From Tomitella fengzijianii (lineage in GTDB: Bacteria > Actinomycetota > Actinomycetes > Mycobacteriales > Mycobacteriaceae), in NCBI RefSeq assembly GCF_007559025.1, contig NZ_CP041765.1, forward strand, positions 1,050,679-1,114,678: a DNA stretch of 64,000 nucleotides, in the 5' to 3' direction. The notes below the pieces were generated by a model. It searched no databases and was not told the origin of the DNA. It was given only the letters and a program-made list of their open reading frames with translations. This document shows positions 27,922 to 35,799 of this stretch, in pieces. The translations under genes were made by a program, and so were the position numbers. Each line of letters begins with the position of its first letter. Position 1 is the stretch's first letter.

Positions 27922-29129
27922 GCCGTGCCGCCTTCGCCGGCGGGACCTGAGGCGGACGGCGCGGGCTTGTCGGCGCCCACCACCCACATGGAGAAGTACT
28001 GCGACCCGCCGCCGTAGGCGTGTCCCAGCGCCTTGCGCGCGCCCTCCACCTGGTGGGCGCCGCCCTTTCCGGTGACCTGGATCGCCGCCTCGGCGAACCG
28101 GATCATGCCGGAGGCGCCGATCGGGTTGGAGGAGAGCACGCCGCCGGACGCGTTGACGGGCAGTTTGCCGTCGAGGGCGGTCGCGCCCGACTCGGTGAGC
28201 TTCCAGCCCTGGCCCTTCTCGGCGAAACCGAGGTTCTCCAGCCACATCGGCTCGAACCAGGAGAACGGCACGTAGATCTCCGCCGCGTCGATCTCCTCGA
28301 TCGGGTCGGTGATGCCCGCCTGCTCCCACAGCGCGGCCGCGGCGTCCCGGCCGGCCTGCGGGGAGACCTGGTTGCGGCCGGAGAACCACGTGGGCTCGGT
28401 GCGCATGGCGGTGGCGTGGACCCAGGCGACGGGGCGTCCGGCGGCGACGGACTCGTCGGCGCTCGCCTCGTCGCCGATGACCATCGCGCAGGCGCCGTCG
28501 GACGACGGGCAGGTCTCGTCATAGCGGATCGGGTCCCACAGCATCTGGGACTTCTGCACGGACTCGACGGTCATGTCCGGCTGGTGCAGGTGCGCGAGCG
28601 GGTTGAGCGCGCCGTTGCGCCGGTCCTTCGCGGCCACGATGGCGCCGACGTGCTCGGGCGCCCCGGACTCGCGGATGTATGAGCGCACGTGCGGAGCGAA
28701 GTACCCGCCCGCCCCGGCGCCGACGGGCTTGTTGAACGGGATCGGGATCGACAGCGCCCACATCGCGTTGGACTCGGACTGCTTCTCCCACGCGACCACC
28801 AGCACCTTGCGGTGGATTCCGGACTGCACCATCTTGGCGCCGACGATGGACGTCGATCCGCCCACCGATCCGGCGGTGTGCACGCGGAACAGCGGCTTGC
28901 CCACCGCTCCGAGGGCGTCGGCGGTGGGGAGCTCCGGCATCATCACGCCCTCGAACAGGTCGGGGGCCTTGCCGATGACGATGGCGTCGATCTCGTCGAG
29001 GGTCACGCCGGCGTCGTCGAGGGCGCGGTCGATGGCCTCGCGGCACAGCGAGCCCATCGTCACGTCGTGGCGCTTGGCGACGTACTTGGTCTGCCCGGTG
29101 CCGAGCACTGCGGCCAGGTTCTTACTCAT
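27918..29129 (-). CDS. Lipid-transfer/thiolase-like protein (Ltp3/Ltp4 type), no thiolase cysteine
   Basis: A 403-residue thiolase-fold protein of the SCP2-thiolase/Ltp group. Where a true thiolase has its nucleophilic cysteine, this protein reads RVHTAGSVGGSTS, and the C-terminal loop is NASGGVLSSNPIGASG, keeping the N-x-x-GG element but with SNPIG in place of GHPIG. Such Ltp proteins in steroid clusters act with DUF35 partners, and Ltp2 is a retro-aldolase in cholesterol side-chain removal. AGGAGG precedes ATG 29129. Order and sequence parallel Rv3522/Rv3523. The exact step is inferred. Confidence 0.87.
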   Translation of the reverse strand: MSKNLAAVLGTGQTKYVAKRHDVTMGSLCREAIDRALDDAGVTLDEIDAIVIGKAPDLFEGVMMPELPTADALGAVGKPLFRVHTAGSVGGSTSIVGAKMVQSGIHRKVLVVAWEKQSESNAMWALSIPIPFNKPVGAGAGGYFAPHVRSYIRESGAPEHVGAIVAAKDRRNGALNPLAHLHQPDMTVESVQKSQMLWDPIRYDETCPSSDGACAMVIGDEASADESVAAGRPVAWVHATAMRTEPTWFSGRNQVSPQAGRDAAAALWEQAGITDPIEEIDAAEIYVPFSWFEPMWLENLGFAEKGQGWKLTESGATALDGKLPVNASGGVLSSNPIGASGMIRFAEAAIQVTGKGGAHQVEGARKALGHAYGGGSQYFSMWVVGADKPAPSASGPAGEGGTA

Positions 29130-29152
29130 GGTGTTGGTCTCCTCCTGGCTGG

Positions 29153-30313
29153 TCAGCGTCGTCCGTCGAGGACGCACACGAGATTCTGCTGCAGCAGTGG
29201 GCCGCTGGTGGCATGCCCCAGGGCGCGCTCGGCGCCGCCGTCGATCACGGTTCGTGCCGCGTTGCCGATCCGCTGCAGCCCGGCCGCGAACATCGGGTTG
29301 CCGGTGAGCGGGCCGCCGGACGGGTTGATCGCGATCGCGTCGGCCGAACCGTCCAGGCCCAGGGCGGAACGCAGGATCAGCTCCTGGTGCGTGAACGGCG
29401 CGTGCAGCTCGGCCACGGTGATCCCCGCGATGTCGCCGCCGGTCGCGCGCTCGCCCGCCCGCGCGGCGGACGGGGCGGTGGTCAGGTCGCGTCCGCCCAG
29501 CTCGGCGGAGTCGATGATGTGGTCGAACCCGGTGATCCAGGCGGGGTTGTCGCACAGCTCGAAGGCCCGCCGGCCGCTGGCGAGGACGATCGCCGCCGCG
29601 CCGTCGGTGACCGGCGCGATGTCGTGCCGCCGCAAGGGGTCGGCGAGCATCGGCTGAGTCAGCAGCTGCTCGGCGGTCACGTCGTCGGTGACGGTGCCGT
29701 CCGGTCCGCGGAAGCCGGAGAACTGCGCCGCCGGATTGCCCACCGCGTCGCGCCGCGAGCGCGCCGCCACCTCTGCCATCGCCGTCTCGTCCCACAGTCC
29801 GGCGTCGAGGCCCAGCCGGGCCTGCATGCCGGCCAGCGCGAGCGAGTCCGGCCACAACGGGGCGACCACGTAAGGGTCGGTCTGCAGAGCCAGTGTGCGG
29901 CGCAGGTCGCCGGCGGAGGACTTGCCGAAACCGTAGGCCACGGCGGTGTCGGTCTCCCCGGTCTTCAGCTTGACGTAGGCCTCGTACATGGCCCACGCGC
30001 CGTCCATCTCCACGTGGGACTCGTCGATCGGCGGCACGGCGCCGATGGCGTCCACCGAGGAGATGAACGAGAACGCACGCCCCGACATGTAGTCCGAGGA
30101 GCCCGAGCACCAGAAGCCGATGTCGCGGCGGGTGATGCCCAGATCCTTGTAGAGCTGCTGGAAGATCGGCACCAGCATCTCGGTGCCGTTGGTGGTGCTG
30201 TAGCTGTGGCGCACGGACGGCGACTGGCAGAAGGCGACCACGGCGACGTCGTCGTCGGTGACGGTCTCGGGTGTCAGCGCGGCCGGACGCGCGGCGGAGG
30301 TTGTCGATGTCAT
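29153..30313 (-). CDS. Second lipid-transfer/thiolase-like protein (Ltp type)
   Basis: A 386-residue thiolase-fold protein beginning VAVVAFCQSPSVRHSYSTTNGTEM and lacking a thiolase active-site cysteine: the corresponding segment (SSVDAIGAVPPIDESHVEMD) has none. It retains the C-terminal AINPSGGPLTGNP loop. Two consecutive non-identical Ltp proteins behind a DUF35 protein match Rv3522-Rv3523 and suggest a heteromeric complex on cholesterol-derived CoA esters. ATG 30313 has GGGGAG ten bases upstream; GTG 30334, overlapping the previous stop, is an alternative. Confidence 0.86.
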   Translation of the reverse strand: MTSTTSAARPAALTPETVTDDDVAVVAFCQSPSVRHSYSTTNGTEMLVPIFQQLYKDLGITRRDIGFWCSGSSDYMSGRAFSFISSVDAIGAVPPIDESHVEMDGAWAMYEAYVKLKTGETDTAVAYGFGKSSAGDLRRTLALQTDPYVVAPLWPDSLALAGMQARLGLDAGLWDETAMAEVAARSRRDAVGNPAAQFSGFRGPDGTVTDDVTAEQLLTQPMLADPLRRHDIAPVTDGAAAIVLASGRRAFELCDNPAWITGFDHIIDSAELGGRDLTTAPSAARAGERATGGDIAGITVAELHAPFTHQELILRSALGLDGSADAIAINPSGGPLTGNPMFAAGLQRIGNAARTVIDGGAERALGHATSGPLLQQNLVCVLDGRR

Positions 30314-30330
30314 GTGTGCGTGCTCCCCGT

Positions 30331-31371
30331 TCACAGGTGCTCGGCGTAGGACTCGTACGGCGCGTCGGGTTCGCCGGAGGGCTCGAAGTGCTCGATGTTG
30401 CCCGTCGACGGGATCCACTCCTCGCGCGGCTTCCACACCGCGCGCACGCGCATGCCCATGCGCACCTCGGCCGGGTCGCAGCCCAGTACCAGGTGCAGCA
30501 GGGGGATGTCCGCGCCGTCCAGGAGGATGTAGGCGCCGACGTAGGGCGGCTTGATCTTCTGCCCGATGAACGGCACGTTGACGATGCAGAAGGTGGTGAC
30601 GGTGCCGGTGTCGGACACCTCCACCTCTTCGCTGGTGGGCACCCCGTGGGTGGGGCTGGCGCCGCGCGGCGGCACGTACACCTTGCCGGTCTCGGGGCAG
30701 CGCTGGCCCACCACGCGGCCCTCGGCGATGGCGCGCAGGTAACTGCTCTCCTCCACAGAGGCGGAGTGCTGCACCGTCATCTCGAACGGGGTGACGAGGA
30801 TCTGCAGCGGGTCCTGGTCGAGGAACGCCGTGAGCGCCTCGCCGGCGAGCGGCTCCGGATCCGCGGCGGCTTCCTCTCCGTGGCCGCCGTCGGCCCCGCC
30901 CTCCGGCGTGAAGTGGACGATGTCCCCGATGGACGCGGTCGTGGTCTCCGCCCACACGGCGCGCACGCGCATCCCGGTGGACATCTGCGCGGGGCCGTCC
31001 ACCTTGACCGCGTGCAGCATGGCGGTGTCGGCGCCGTCGAGGCGGATCAGCGCGAACGCGAACGGCTCGGTCAGCGGGTTGCCGTCCACGGGGTCGGCGA
31101 CCCACGACCAGGTGACGACCTGGCCGGACCGGCCGACTTCGACGAATTCGTCCAGCGGATCGGCGGTGTCCGGGTCATATTCGACGGGTGGCACATGCAC
31201 CCGGCCGTCGGAGCCGCGGACGCCGACGATGCGCCGCCGGGCGAGGGCTCCGAGGAAGCGGCCGATCACCGGGCCGACGGAGCGTGTGTAATCGAACTGC
31301 AGCTCGATCGGCGCGCTCAGCGGCTCGAGGTCGGGGGTAGGCATTGCCACAACAGGGGTTTGCGTGCTCAC
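30331..31371 (-). CDS. Tandem DUF35 OB-fold protein (Rv3521-like)
   Basis: A 346-residue protein with two DUF35/OB-fold units (about residues 38-155 and 185-330), each ending in MRVRAVWAE or MRVRAVWKPREEW. DUF35 proteins have an N-terminal zinc ribbon and are partners of thiolase-like Ltp enzymes or hydratases. Here the ribbon cysteines are mostly gone: the second unit keeps one (GQRCPETGKVYVPP) and the first none (GVRGSDGRVHVPP). The GTG 31371 start lies only ten bases from a KstR-like box, suggesting a leaderless or very short-leader transcript. It heads the leftward Ltp operon. Confidence 0.85.
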   Translation of the reverse strand: MSTQTPVVAMPTPDLEPLSAPIELQFDYTRSVGPVIGRFLGALARRRIVGVRGSDGRVHVPPVEYDPDTADPLDEFVEVGRSGQVVTWSWVADPVDGNPLTEPFAFALIRLDGADTAMLHAVKVDGPAQMSTGMRVRAVWAETTTASIGDIVHFTPEGGADGGHGEEAAADPEPLAGEALTAFLDQDPLQILVTPFEMTVQHSASVEESSYLRAIAEGRVVGQRCPETGKVYVPPRGASPTHGVPTSEEVEVSDTGTVTTFCIVNVPFIGQKIKPPYVGAYILLDGADIPLLHLVLGCDPAEVRMGMRVRAVWKPREEWIPSTGNIEHFEPSGEPDAPYESYAEHL

Positions 31372-31380
31372 ATGGTGAAG

Positions 31381-31394
31381 TAGAACACGTTCTC
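31381..31394. promoter_or_regulatory. KstR-type operator between DUF35/Ltp operon and LLM oxidoreductase gene
   Basis: TAGAACACGTTCTC fits the KstR consensus TnnAACnnGTTnnA at all positions but the last. The core GAACACGTTC is a perfect palindrome. It is placed between divergent genes so that one repressor could silence both until a cholesterol metabolite is present. Binding is inferred from the known motif. Confidence 0.85.
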
Positions 31395-31453
31395 ATTTGT
31401 TCGGCAAGGGTTTTTGACATATTGACTGAAACCCGGCGGAGAGGGGATCGAAC

Positions 31454-32488
31454 ATGAAGCTCGGCCTGCAACTGGGGTACTGGGGCGCACGGCCGCCGGA
31501 GGGCGTCGCCGCGCTGCTCACCGCCGCGGAGGAGTGCGGATTCGATTCCGCTTTCACCGCCGAATCCTGGGGATCGGACGCGCTCACGCCCCTCGCGTGG
31601 TGGGGCTCGGATACCAGCCGGCTGCGGCTCGGCACGTCGGTAGCGCAGCTGTCCGCGCGCACGCCCACGGCAGCCGCGATGGCCGCGTTGACGATGGACC
31701 ACCTCACCGGAGGGCGGTTCATCCTGGGGCTCGGCGTATCCGGGCCGCAAGTGGTCGAGGGGTGGTACGGGCAGCCCTTCGCCAAGCCGCTCGCCCGCAC
31801 CCGCGAGTACGTCCAGGTGATACGTGACGTCCTCGCCCGGGAGGCGCCGGTGGCCCAGGACGGGCCGCACTACACCCTGCCTTTCGCGGGGGAGGGGGCC
31901 ACGGGGCTGGGAAAGCCGCTCAAGCCGATCACCCACCCGCTGCGCGCCGACGTGCCGATCTGGCTGGGCGCGGAGGGACCCAAGAACGTCGCGCAGACGG
32001 CCGAGATCGCCGACGGCTGGCTGGCCATCTACTACTCGCCGCGCCTGGCGCCGATGTACGACGAGTGGCTGGACGAGGGGTTCGCGCGGCCGGGCGCGCG
32101 GCGCAGCCGGGAGGATTTCGAGATCGCGGCGACGTGCCAGATCACCGTCACCGACGATCCGGGCGCGGTGCGTGACGGGGTGCGGCCCACCGTGGCGCTG
32201 TATGTGGGCGGCATGGGCGCGCCCGAGCTCAACTTCCACGCGCAGGTCTACCGCCGGATGGGCTACGGCGAGGCGGTCGACGAGGTGACGGACCTGTTCC
32301 GGGCCGGGCGCAAGGACGAGGCCGCGGCCGCGGTCCCCGACGAGATGATCGACGAGACGATGATCATCGGCGACGCGCAGCACGTGCGCCGCGAAGTGGC
32401 CCGGTGGGAGGCGGCGGGGGTCACGACGATGCTGGTGACCTGCCGCGACGCGGCGCAGGTCCGGAGCATCGCAGAGGTGGTGCTGTAG
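31454..32488 (+). CDS. LLM-class F420-dependent oxidoreductase (Rv3520c-like)
   Basis: A 344-residue luciferase-like monooxygenase-fold protein of the F420-dependent group. The N-terminus MKLGLQLGYWGARPPEGV and the segment MDHLTGGRFILGLGVSGPQVVEGWYG are family hallmarks, and PIWLGAEGPKNVAQTAEIADGWL forms the deep cofactor pocket. It is divergent from the DUF35-Ltp operon behind a shared KstR box, as Rv3520c is from Rv3521. A role in cholesterol metabolism is inferred from this; the substrate is not known. Confidence 0.9.
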   Translation: MKLGLQLGYWGARPPEGVAALLTAAEECGFDSAFTAESWGSDALTPLAWWGSDTSRLRLGTSVAQLSARTPTAAAMAALTMDHLTGGRFILGLGVSGPQVVEGWYGQPFAKPLARTREYVQVIRDVLAREAPVAQDGPHYTLPFAGEGATGLGKPLKPITHPLRADVPIWLGAEGPKNVAQTAEIADGWLAIYYSPRLAPMYDEWLDEGFARPGARRSREDFEIAATCQITVTDDPGAVRDGVRPTVALYVGGMGAPELNFHAQVYRRMGYGEAVDEVTDLFRAGRKDEAAAAVPDEMIDETMIIGDAQHVRREVARWEAAGVTTMLVTCRDAAQVRSIAEVVL

Positions 32489-32492
32489 GGGC

Positions 32493-33224
32493 GTGGTCGC
32501 GGCCGCGGGGCCCTCCCGGCGGCTGGGTAAGGTGGGCCGAAAGCCATCCGCATCGGCGTCAAGGGGCCCGCGCTTGTTGGATTCGATCAACGACTTCATC
32601 ATCGGTGAGTCAGGCGCGCTTTGGCTCTATCCGCTGCTGTTCGCGGTGTGCATCATCGACGGGTTCTTCCCGCCGATACCGAGCGAAACGGTGCTGGTAA
32701 CCCTCGGATCGCTGGGCGGGGCCACCGGCGAACCGTACCTGTGGGCGGTGATCCCGGTGGCGGCGCTGGGCGCGGTGATCGGCGACAACATCGCGTACAC
32801 CATCGGCAAGTTCGTCGGCACCGACCGGTGGGCGTGGATGCGGAAACCGAAGACGGCTGCGGCCTTCGCATGGGCCCGCCACGCCCTGGACGAACGCGGT
32901 CCGGTGATCATCGTGACGGCGCGCTTCATTCCCGTGGGACGCATCGCCGTCAACATCACCGCCGGGGCCACCGGCTACCCGCGGCGCGTGTTCTTCCCGC
33001 TGACGGTGGTCGCCGGGCTCATCTGGGCCTCGTACTCGGCGCTGATGGGGCACTTCGTGGGCGGCTGGTTCGAGTCGCAGCCGCTGCTGGGGGCCGTCAT
33101 CTCGATCTGCATCGCCGTGGTGGTGGGGCTCATCGTGGACAAGCTCATGCAGCGGTTCCAGGCGCGCAAGCGCGCAGCAGCCGGCTCAAACGCCGCCGCG
33201 AAGTCGGAGGAGCCGACGTCCTGA
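32493..33224 (+). CDS. DedA family membrane protein
   Basis: A 243-residue polytopic protein of the DedA/SNARE-associated family, members of which act as lipid carrier (such as undecaprenyl-phosphate) flippases or in membrane homeostasis. Seen are FPPIPSETVLVTLGSLGG, GDNIAYTIGKFVG, and ARFIPVGRIAVNITAGATGYPRRVFF, the re-entrant and helix signature, with a final helix and a basic tail. The start is uncertain: GTG 32493 gives a long leader without ribosome site, while TTG 32574 or 32577 with AAGGGG upstream would begin LLDSINDFIIG, closer to family length. Confidence 0.88.
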   Translation: MVAAAGPSRRLGKVGRKPSASASRGPRLLDSINDFIIGESGALWLYPLLFAVCIIDGFFPPIPSETVLVTLGSLGGATGEPYLWAVIPVAALGAVIGDNIAYTIGKFVGTDRWAWMRKPKTAAAFAWARHALDERGPVIIVTARFIPVGRIAVNITAGATGYPRRVFFPLTVVAGLIWASYSALMGHFVGGWFESQPLLGAVISICIAVVVGLIVDKLMQRFQARKRAAAGSNAAAKSEEPTS

Positions 33225-33323
33225 GGGCGCGTGGGCGTCGTCGCCGCGGCTCCGGCGGCTGAAGCGGTCTGCATCGGGGCGGGACCGGCGGACTCGAGGG
33301 CGGGTCGGTGCGTTCAGAGTAGT

Positions 33324-33339
33324 CCGGACGATCGTCCGG
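33324..33339. repeat. 16-bp perfect palindrome
   Basis: CCGGACGATCGTCCGG is self-complementary over 16 bases. It lies between the convergent DedA gene and the small membrane-protein gene, two bases from the latter's stop codon. It may be a repressor site or a tight terminator stem. Confidence 0.7.
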
Positions 33340-33340
33340 T

Positions 33341-33697
33341 TCAGATCCGGCGGGTGCGCCAGGCCCAGACGGAGGCCGCGGCGCCCACCGCCGCGGCGAC
33401 GGGGAGCCACCTTCGCAGGTTCTCCTGGCGCTGCATCTCCTCGAACTGCTCGTTGGACAGGAACTGCGCTCCGGTGGGGCCGGGGGTGAAGGCGTCCCAG
33501 AAGAAGCGGGCCGAGCCGCCCAGGTTGTCGATCCACCCGAGCGAGGCCCCCACCCACCCGGCGACGGCGAGGCACAGGATCGCGAAGGCCGGCCAGAACC
33601 ACGGCAGTCCGCGGGCGCCGAACCGGGCGCGGCGGGGGACGACGGCGGTTGCCGCCGCCGCGATCACCGCGCACGCGGCGAGTATCGACCAGAGCAT
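33341..33697 (-). CDS. Small predicted membrane protein, function unknown
   Basis: A 118-residue hydrophobic protein with three probable transmembrane segments: an N-terminal one (WSILAACAVIAAAATAVV), one near residues 34-57 (WFWPAFAILCLAVAGWVGASL) and one near the C-terminus (WLPVAAAVGAAASVWAW). A polar stretch with FLSNEQFEEMQRQENLRR lies before the last helix. I do not recognise a family. It is the first gene past DedA and borders the island with toxin-antitoxin and restriction remnants. It is probably real, given its coherent membrane pattern. Confidence 0.6.
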   Translation of the reverse strand: MLWSILAACAVIAAAATAVVPRRARFGARGLPWFWPAFAILCLAVAGWVGASLGWIDNLGGSARFFWDAFTPGPTGAQFLSNEQFEEMQRQENLRRWLPVAAAVGAAASVWAWRTRRI

Positions 33698-33750
33698 GGG
33701 GGAAGCGTACGGGGGCGGCGCTGTCGGTGATTGGCGCTAGGTTCGCCGTC

Positions 33751-33843
33751 GTGATCACAGGGCAGCTCAAGAGCAAGATCGACCACGTGTGGGATGTGTT
33801 CTGGTCAGGCGGCATCCCCATTCCCCTCGAGGTGATCGAGCTG
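33751..33843 (+). pseudogene. N-terminal stub of a type I restriction-modification methyltransferase (hsdM remnant)
   Basis: Starting at GTG 33751 the frame reads VITGQLKSKIDHVWDVFW then SGGIPIPLEVIE, the well-conserved opening of HsdM (typically TGQLKSxIDxIWDxFWSGGISNPLEVIEQ). After about 31 residues homology stops abruptly and the frame continues in unrelated Arg-rich sequence to 33987. The rest of hsdM, and any hsdS or hsdR, are absent. A TAGGTT -10-like element seven bases before the GTG suggests an old leaderless promoter. This is a deletion remnant. Confidence 0.72.
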
Positions 33844-34002
33844 CGCGACGGCTGCGTTCCGTCGGCGCCGCGTCGCGGCAGAAGTCGCGGAAGAAACCTG
33901 TCGGTGCGCAGGGGCATACTCCGACAGCAACGCGACGGGAGCGGCCCGTGCGGCGACGGCGAACTGCCGACGCGGCCGCCGCTATGACACGGGGGAGGGG
34001 CC

Positions 34003-34941
34003 GTGAGCACCACCGACGAGGAGCCTGACGAGCGCAAGGGGCTCGACGCTCTATGGGAATCCGCCCTTGCATACGGCCGCGCGCCGCTGTCCGCCGAACT
34101 GCTCCAATTCGTCCGCAGGATGCCGGCCATCGCGCCCTACAACGCCGCCCTGATCGGTGTCCAGCGCCCCGGCAGCAGATTCGTGCTCACAGCGCGGGCC
34201 TGGCGGAAGAGGTTCGGGCGACGGGTGGCCCCCGGAGCCAACCCGCTGGTGATCCTCAAGCCCTTCGGCCCGGTGCAGTTCGTCTACGACGTCGCGGACG
34301 TCGAAGGCGAGCCGCTGCCCGACGAGATCATCAGCCCCTTCGCCTCCCGCGGCCCGGTCACCGAGGACGGGTTTGCGCGGTTCACTCGCGCACTGCCCTC
34401 CGCCGGCATTGCCTACGCGGAATCGCAGCGTGGGCCCGCCTCCGCGGGCGTGCTCGCGCGGCTCGGGACGCCTCGTTGGCGGCGGGTGGGCGATAGAGAG
34501 ACCGAGCTGGCCTACGAGATGGTGGTCAACCGTGATCTTGACGTCAACGCGAAGTTCGCGACCGTCGCCCACGAGCTGGGCCACCTGTATTGCGGCCATC
34601 TCGGAGCCTTCGCGCCGCCCGTCACGGTCGACCGCCGCGGCATCCGGAGCCGCCCCAAGGTCGTGATCAAGGACAGATCCCGGCTGGGGCATGCCGCCAT
34701 GGAATACGAGGCCGAGAGCGTTTCGTGGCTCGTGTGCGGGCGGGTCGGGGTCGACACTCCGTCGGCGGAGTATCTCGGCGGGCTGCCGCAGGACGGTTCG
34801 GCGTCGAAGGTCTCGCTCGAGGCGATCCTGGGGGCCGTGCACCGGGTGGAATCGCTGGGCGGAGGCGCGGAAAAGCTCGGAGCGATGATCCGCGTGGACA
34901 TACCGGCCCTGTTCACGGCACGGGCCACCGCCGTTCGGTGA
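34003..34941 (+). CDS. ImmA/IrrE-type metallopeptidase-like protein
   Basis: A 312-residue soluble protein with a zincin site: HELGH at residues 190-194 in KFATVAHELGHLYCGHLG, and the downstream EYEAESVSWLVC helix whose Glu (about 236) is the likely third zinc ligand. That arrangement matches the ImmA/IrrE (COG2856) group, which cleave repressors or antitoxins. The N-terminal 150 residues resemble the ArdC-like/antirestriction-type domain region (PYNAALIGVQRPGSRFVLTARAW...), which is tentative. A strong GGGGGAGGGG ribosome site precedes GTG 34003. No cognate HTH repressor gene is adjacent; the upstream DNA holds an hsdM remnant. Confidence 0.82.
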   Translation: MSTTDEEPDERKGLDALWESALAYGRAPLSAELLQFVRRMPAIAPYNAALIGVQRPGSRFVLTARAWRKRFGRRVAPGANPLVILKPFGPVQFVYDVADVEGEPLPDEIISPFASRGPVTEDGFARFTRALPSAGIAYAESQRGPASAGVLARLGTPRWRRVGDRETELAYEMVVNRDLDVNAKFATVAHELGHLYCGHLGAFAPPVTVDRRGIRSRPKVVIKDRSRLGHAAMEYEAESVSWLVCGRVGVDTPSAEYLGGLPQDGSASKVSLEAILGAVHRVESLGGGAEKLGAMIRVDIPALFTARATAVR

Positions 34942-34994
34942 TAGCAATTATGTGGTTCTGATATCAATCGCTGGGGGGCGAAAAGAACGAGCCG

Positions 34995-35028
34995 TCGGTA
35001 GCGCACAAGCCGGTGGGGGAGCTACCGA
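34995..35028. promoter_or_regulatory. 8-bp inverted repeat upstream of fitA-like antitoxin gene
   Basis: TCGGTAGC (34995-35002) and GCTACCGA (35021-35028) are perfect inverted arms 18 bases apart, ending 23 bases before the antitoxin ATG. FitA-type ribbon-helix-helix proteins bind such repeats to repress their own operon. The role is inferred. Confidence 0.5.
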
Positions 35029-35051
35029 TGGGCAAACCTCGGGAGGCGTGC

Positions 35052-35291
35052 ATGGCCGCCATCACGATCCGCAACCTCTCCGCGGAGACGCACCGCGCGC
35101 TCAAGGCCCGGGCTGCAATGCACAACCGCAGCACCGAGACGGAGGTGCGCGCGATCGTCGACGCCGCCGTGCTCCCCGCCGACCGCGTACGGCTCGGCAG
35201 CCTGCTCGCGGGCATCGGCGAGGAGATCGGCGGCATCGACCTGGACATCGAACGGGATCGCTCGCCGCACGACCCGATGGACCTGACGTGA
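35052..35291 (+). CDS. FitA/VapB-like ribbon-helix-helix antitoxin
   Basis: A 79-residue antitoxin. The N-terminal ribbon-helix-helix MAAITIRNLSAETHRALKAR then MHNRSTETEVRAIVDAAV is the FitA pattern, which binds DNA as a dimer. The C-terminal acidic tail (DLDIERDRSPHDP) would wrap the toxin. GGGAGG precedes ATG 35052 at ideal spacing. The stop overlaps the toxin start as GTGA, ensuring antitoxin is made first. Confidence 0.88.
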   Translation: MAAITIRNLSAETHRALKARAAMHNRSTETEVRAIVDAAVLPADRVRLGSLLAGIGEEIGGIDLDIERDRSPHDPMDLT

Positions 35292-35713
35292 TCATCCTCG
35301 ACACCAACGTGCTGTCGGAGCCGATCCGCAGTTCTCCGCACGCGGGCGTCATCCGGTGGCTCGACGCGCAGGCGATGGAGACGCTGTGGCTCACGGCCAT
35401 CACCGTCGCGGAGATCCATTACGGGATAGCGTCACTGGCGGACGGGCGGCGGAGGATCGCGCCCGGCGGCCGGATCGACAACGAGGTGCTCCCGAAGTTC
35501 GGCGGGCGGGTGCTCGAATTCGGCCTGGCTGAAGCGGTCGCGTATGCGGATCTGCGGGCCGATGCCCGGCGCGTGGGCCGTGCCATAGGTGGCCTCGACG
35601 CGCTGATCGCCGCGATCGCGGTCTCCCGCTCGGCCACGGTCGCCACTAGAGACGCCGCCCCGTTCGTCGCTGCCGGCGTCCCGGTGATCAACCCGTTCGT
35701 CGTATCCGATTGA
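35288..35713 (+). CDS. FitB/VapC-like PIN-domain toxin ribonuclease
   Basis: A 141-residue PIN-domain protein predicted to be a magnesium-dependent RNase. The acidic active-site residues are all present: Asp5 in ILDTNVLSE, Glu42 in TVAEIHYG, Asp104 in GGLDALIAA and Asp122 in TRDAAPF. Length and the LPKFGGRVLEF segment match FitB. It overlaps its antitoxin by four bases and appears intact, unlike the second toxin-antitoxin remnant 1 kb downstream. Confidence 0.88.
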   Translation: MIILDTNVLSEPIRSSPHAGVIRWLDAQAMETLWLTAITVAEIHYGIASLADGRRRIAPGGRIDNEVLPKFGGRVLEFGLAEAVAYADLRADARRVGRAIGGLDALIAAIAVSRSATVATRDAAPFVAAGVPVINPFVVSD

Positions 35714-35799
35714 TAGCTGTGGAAGGCGGCCCGACATGGAGCCGGCTCGAAATGCGGCACTGCACGATCAGCGGGCGCGGCCGACGTGAGCGTCCGCCC

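Noticed and set aside
33844-33987. Continuation of the hsdM frame as a real protein
   Set aside because: After EVIE the translation is Arg- and Gly-rich with no match to the conserved HsdM continuation, so only the first 31 codons are annotated as a remnant.
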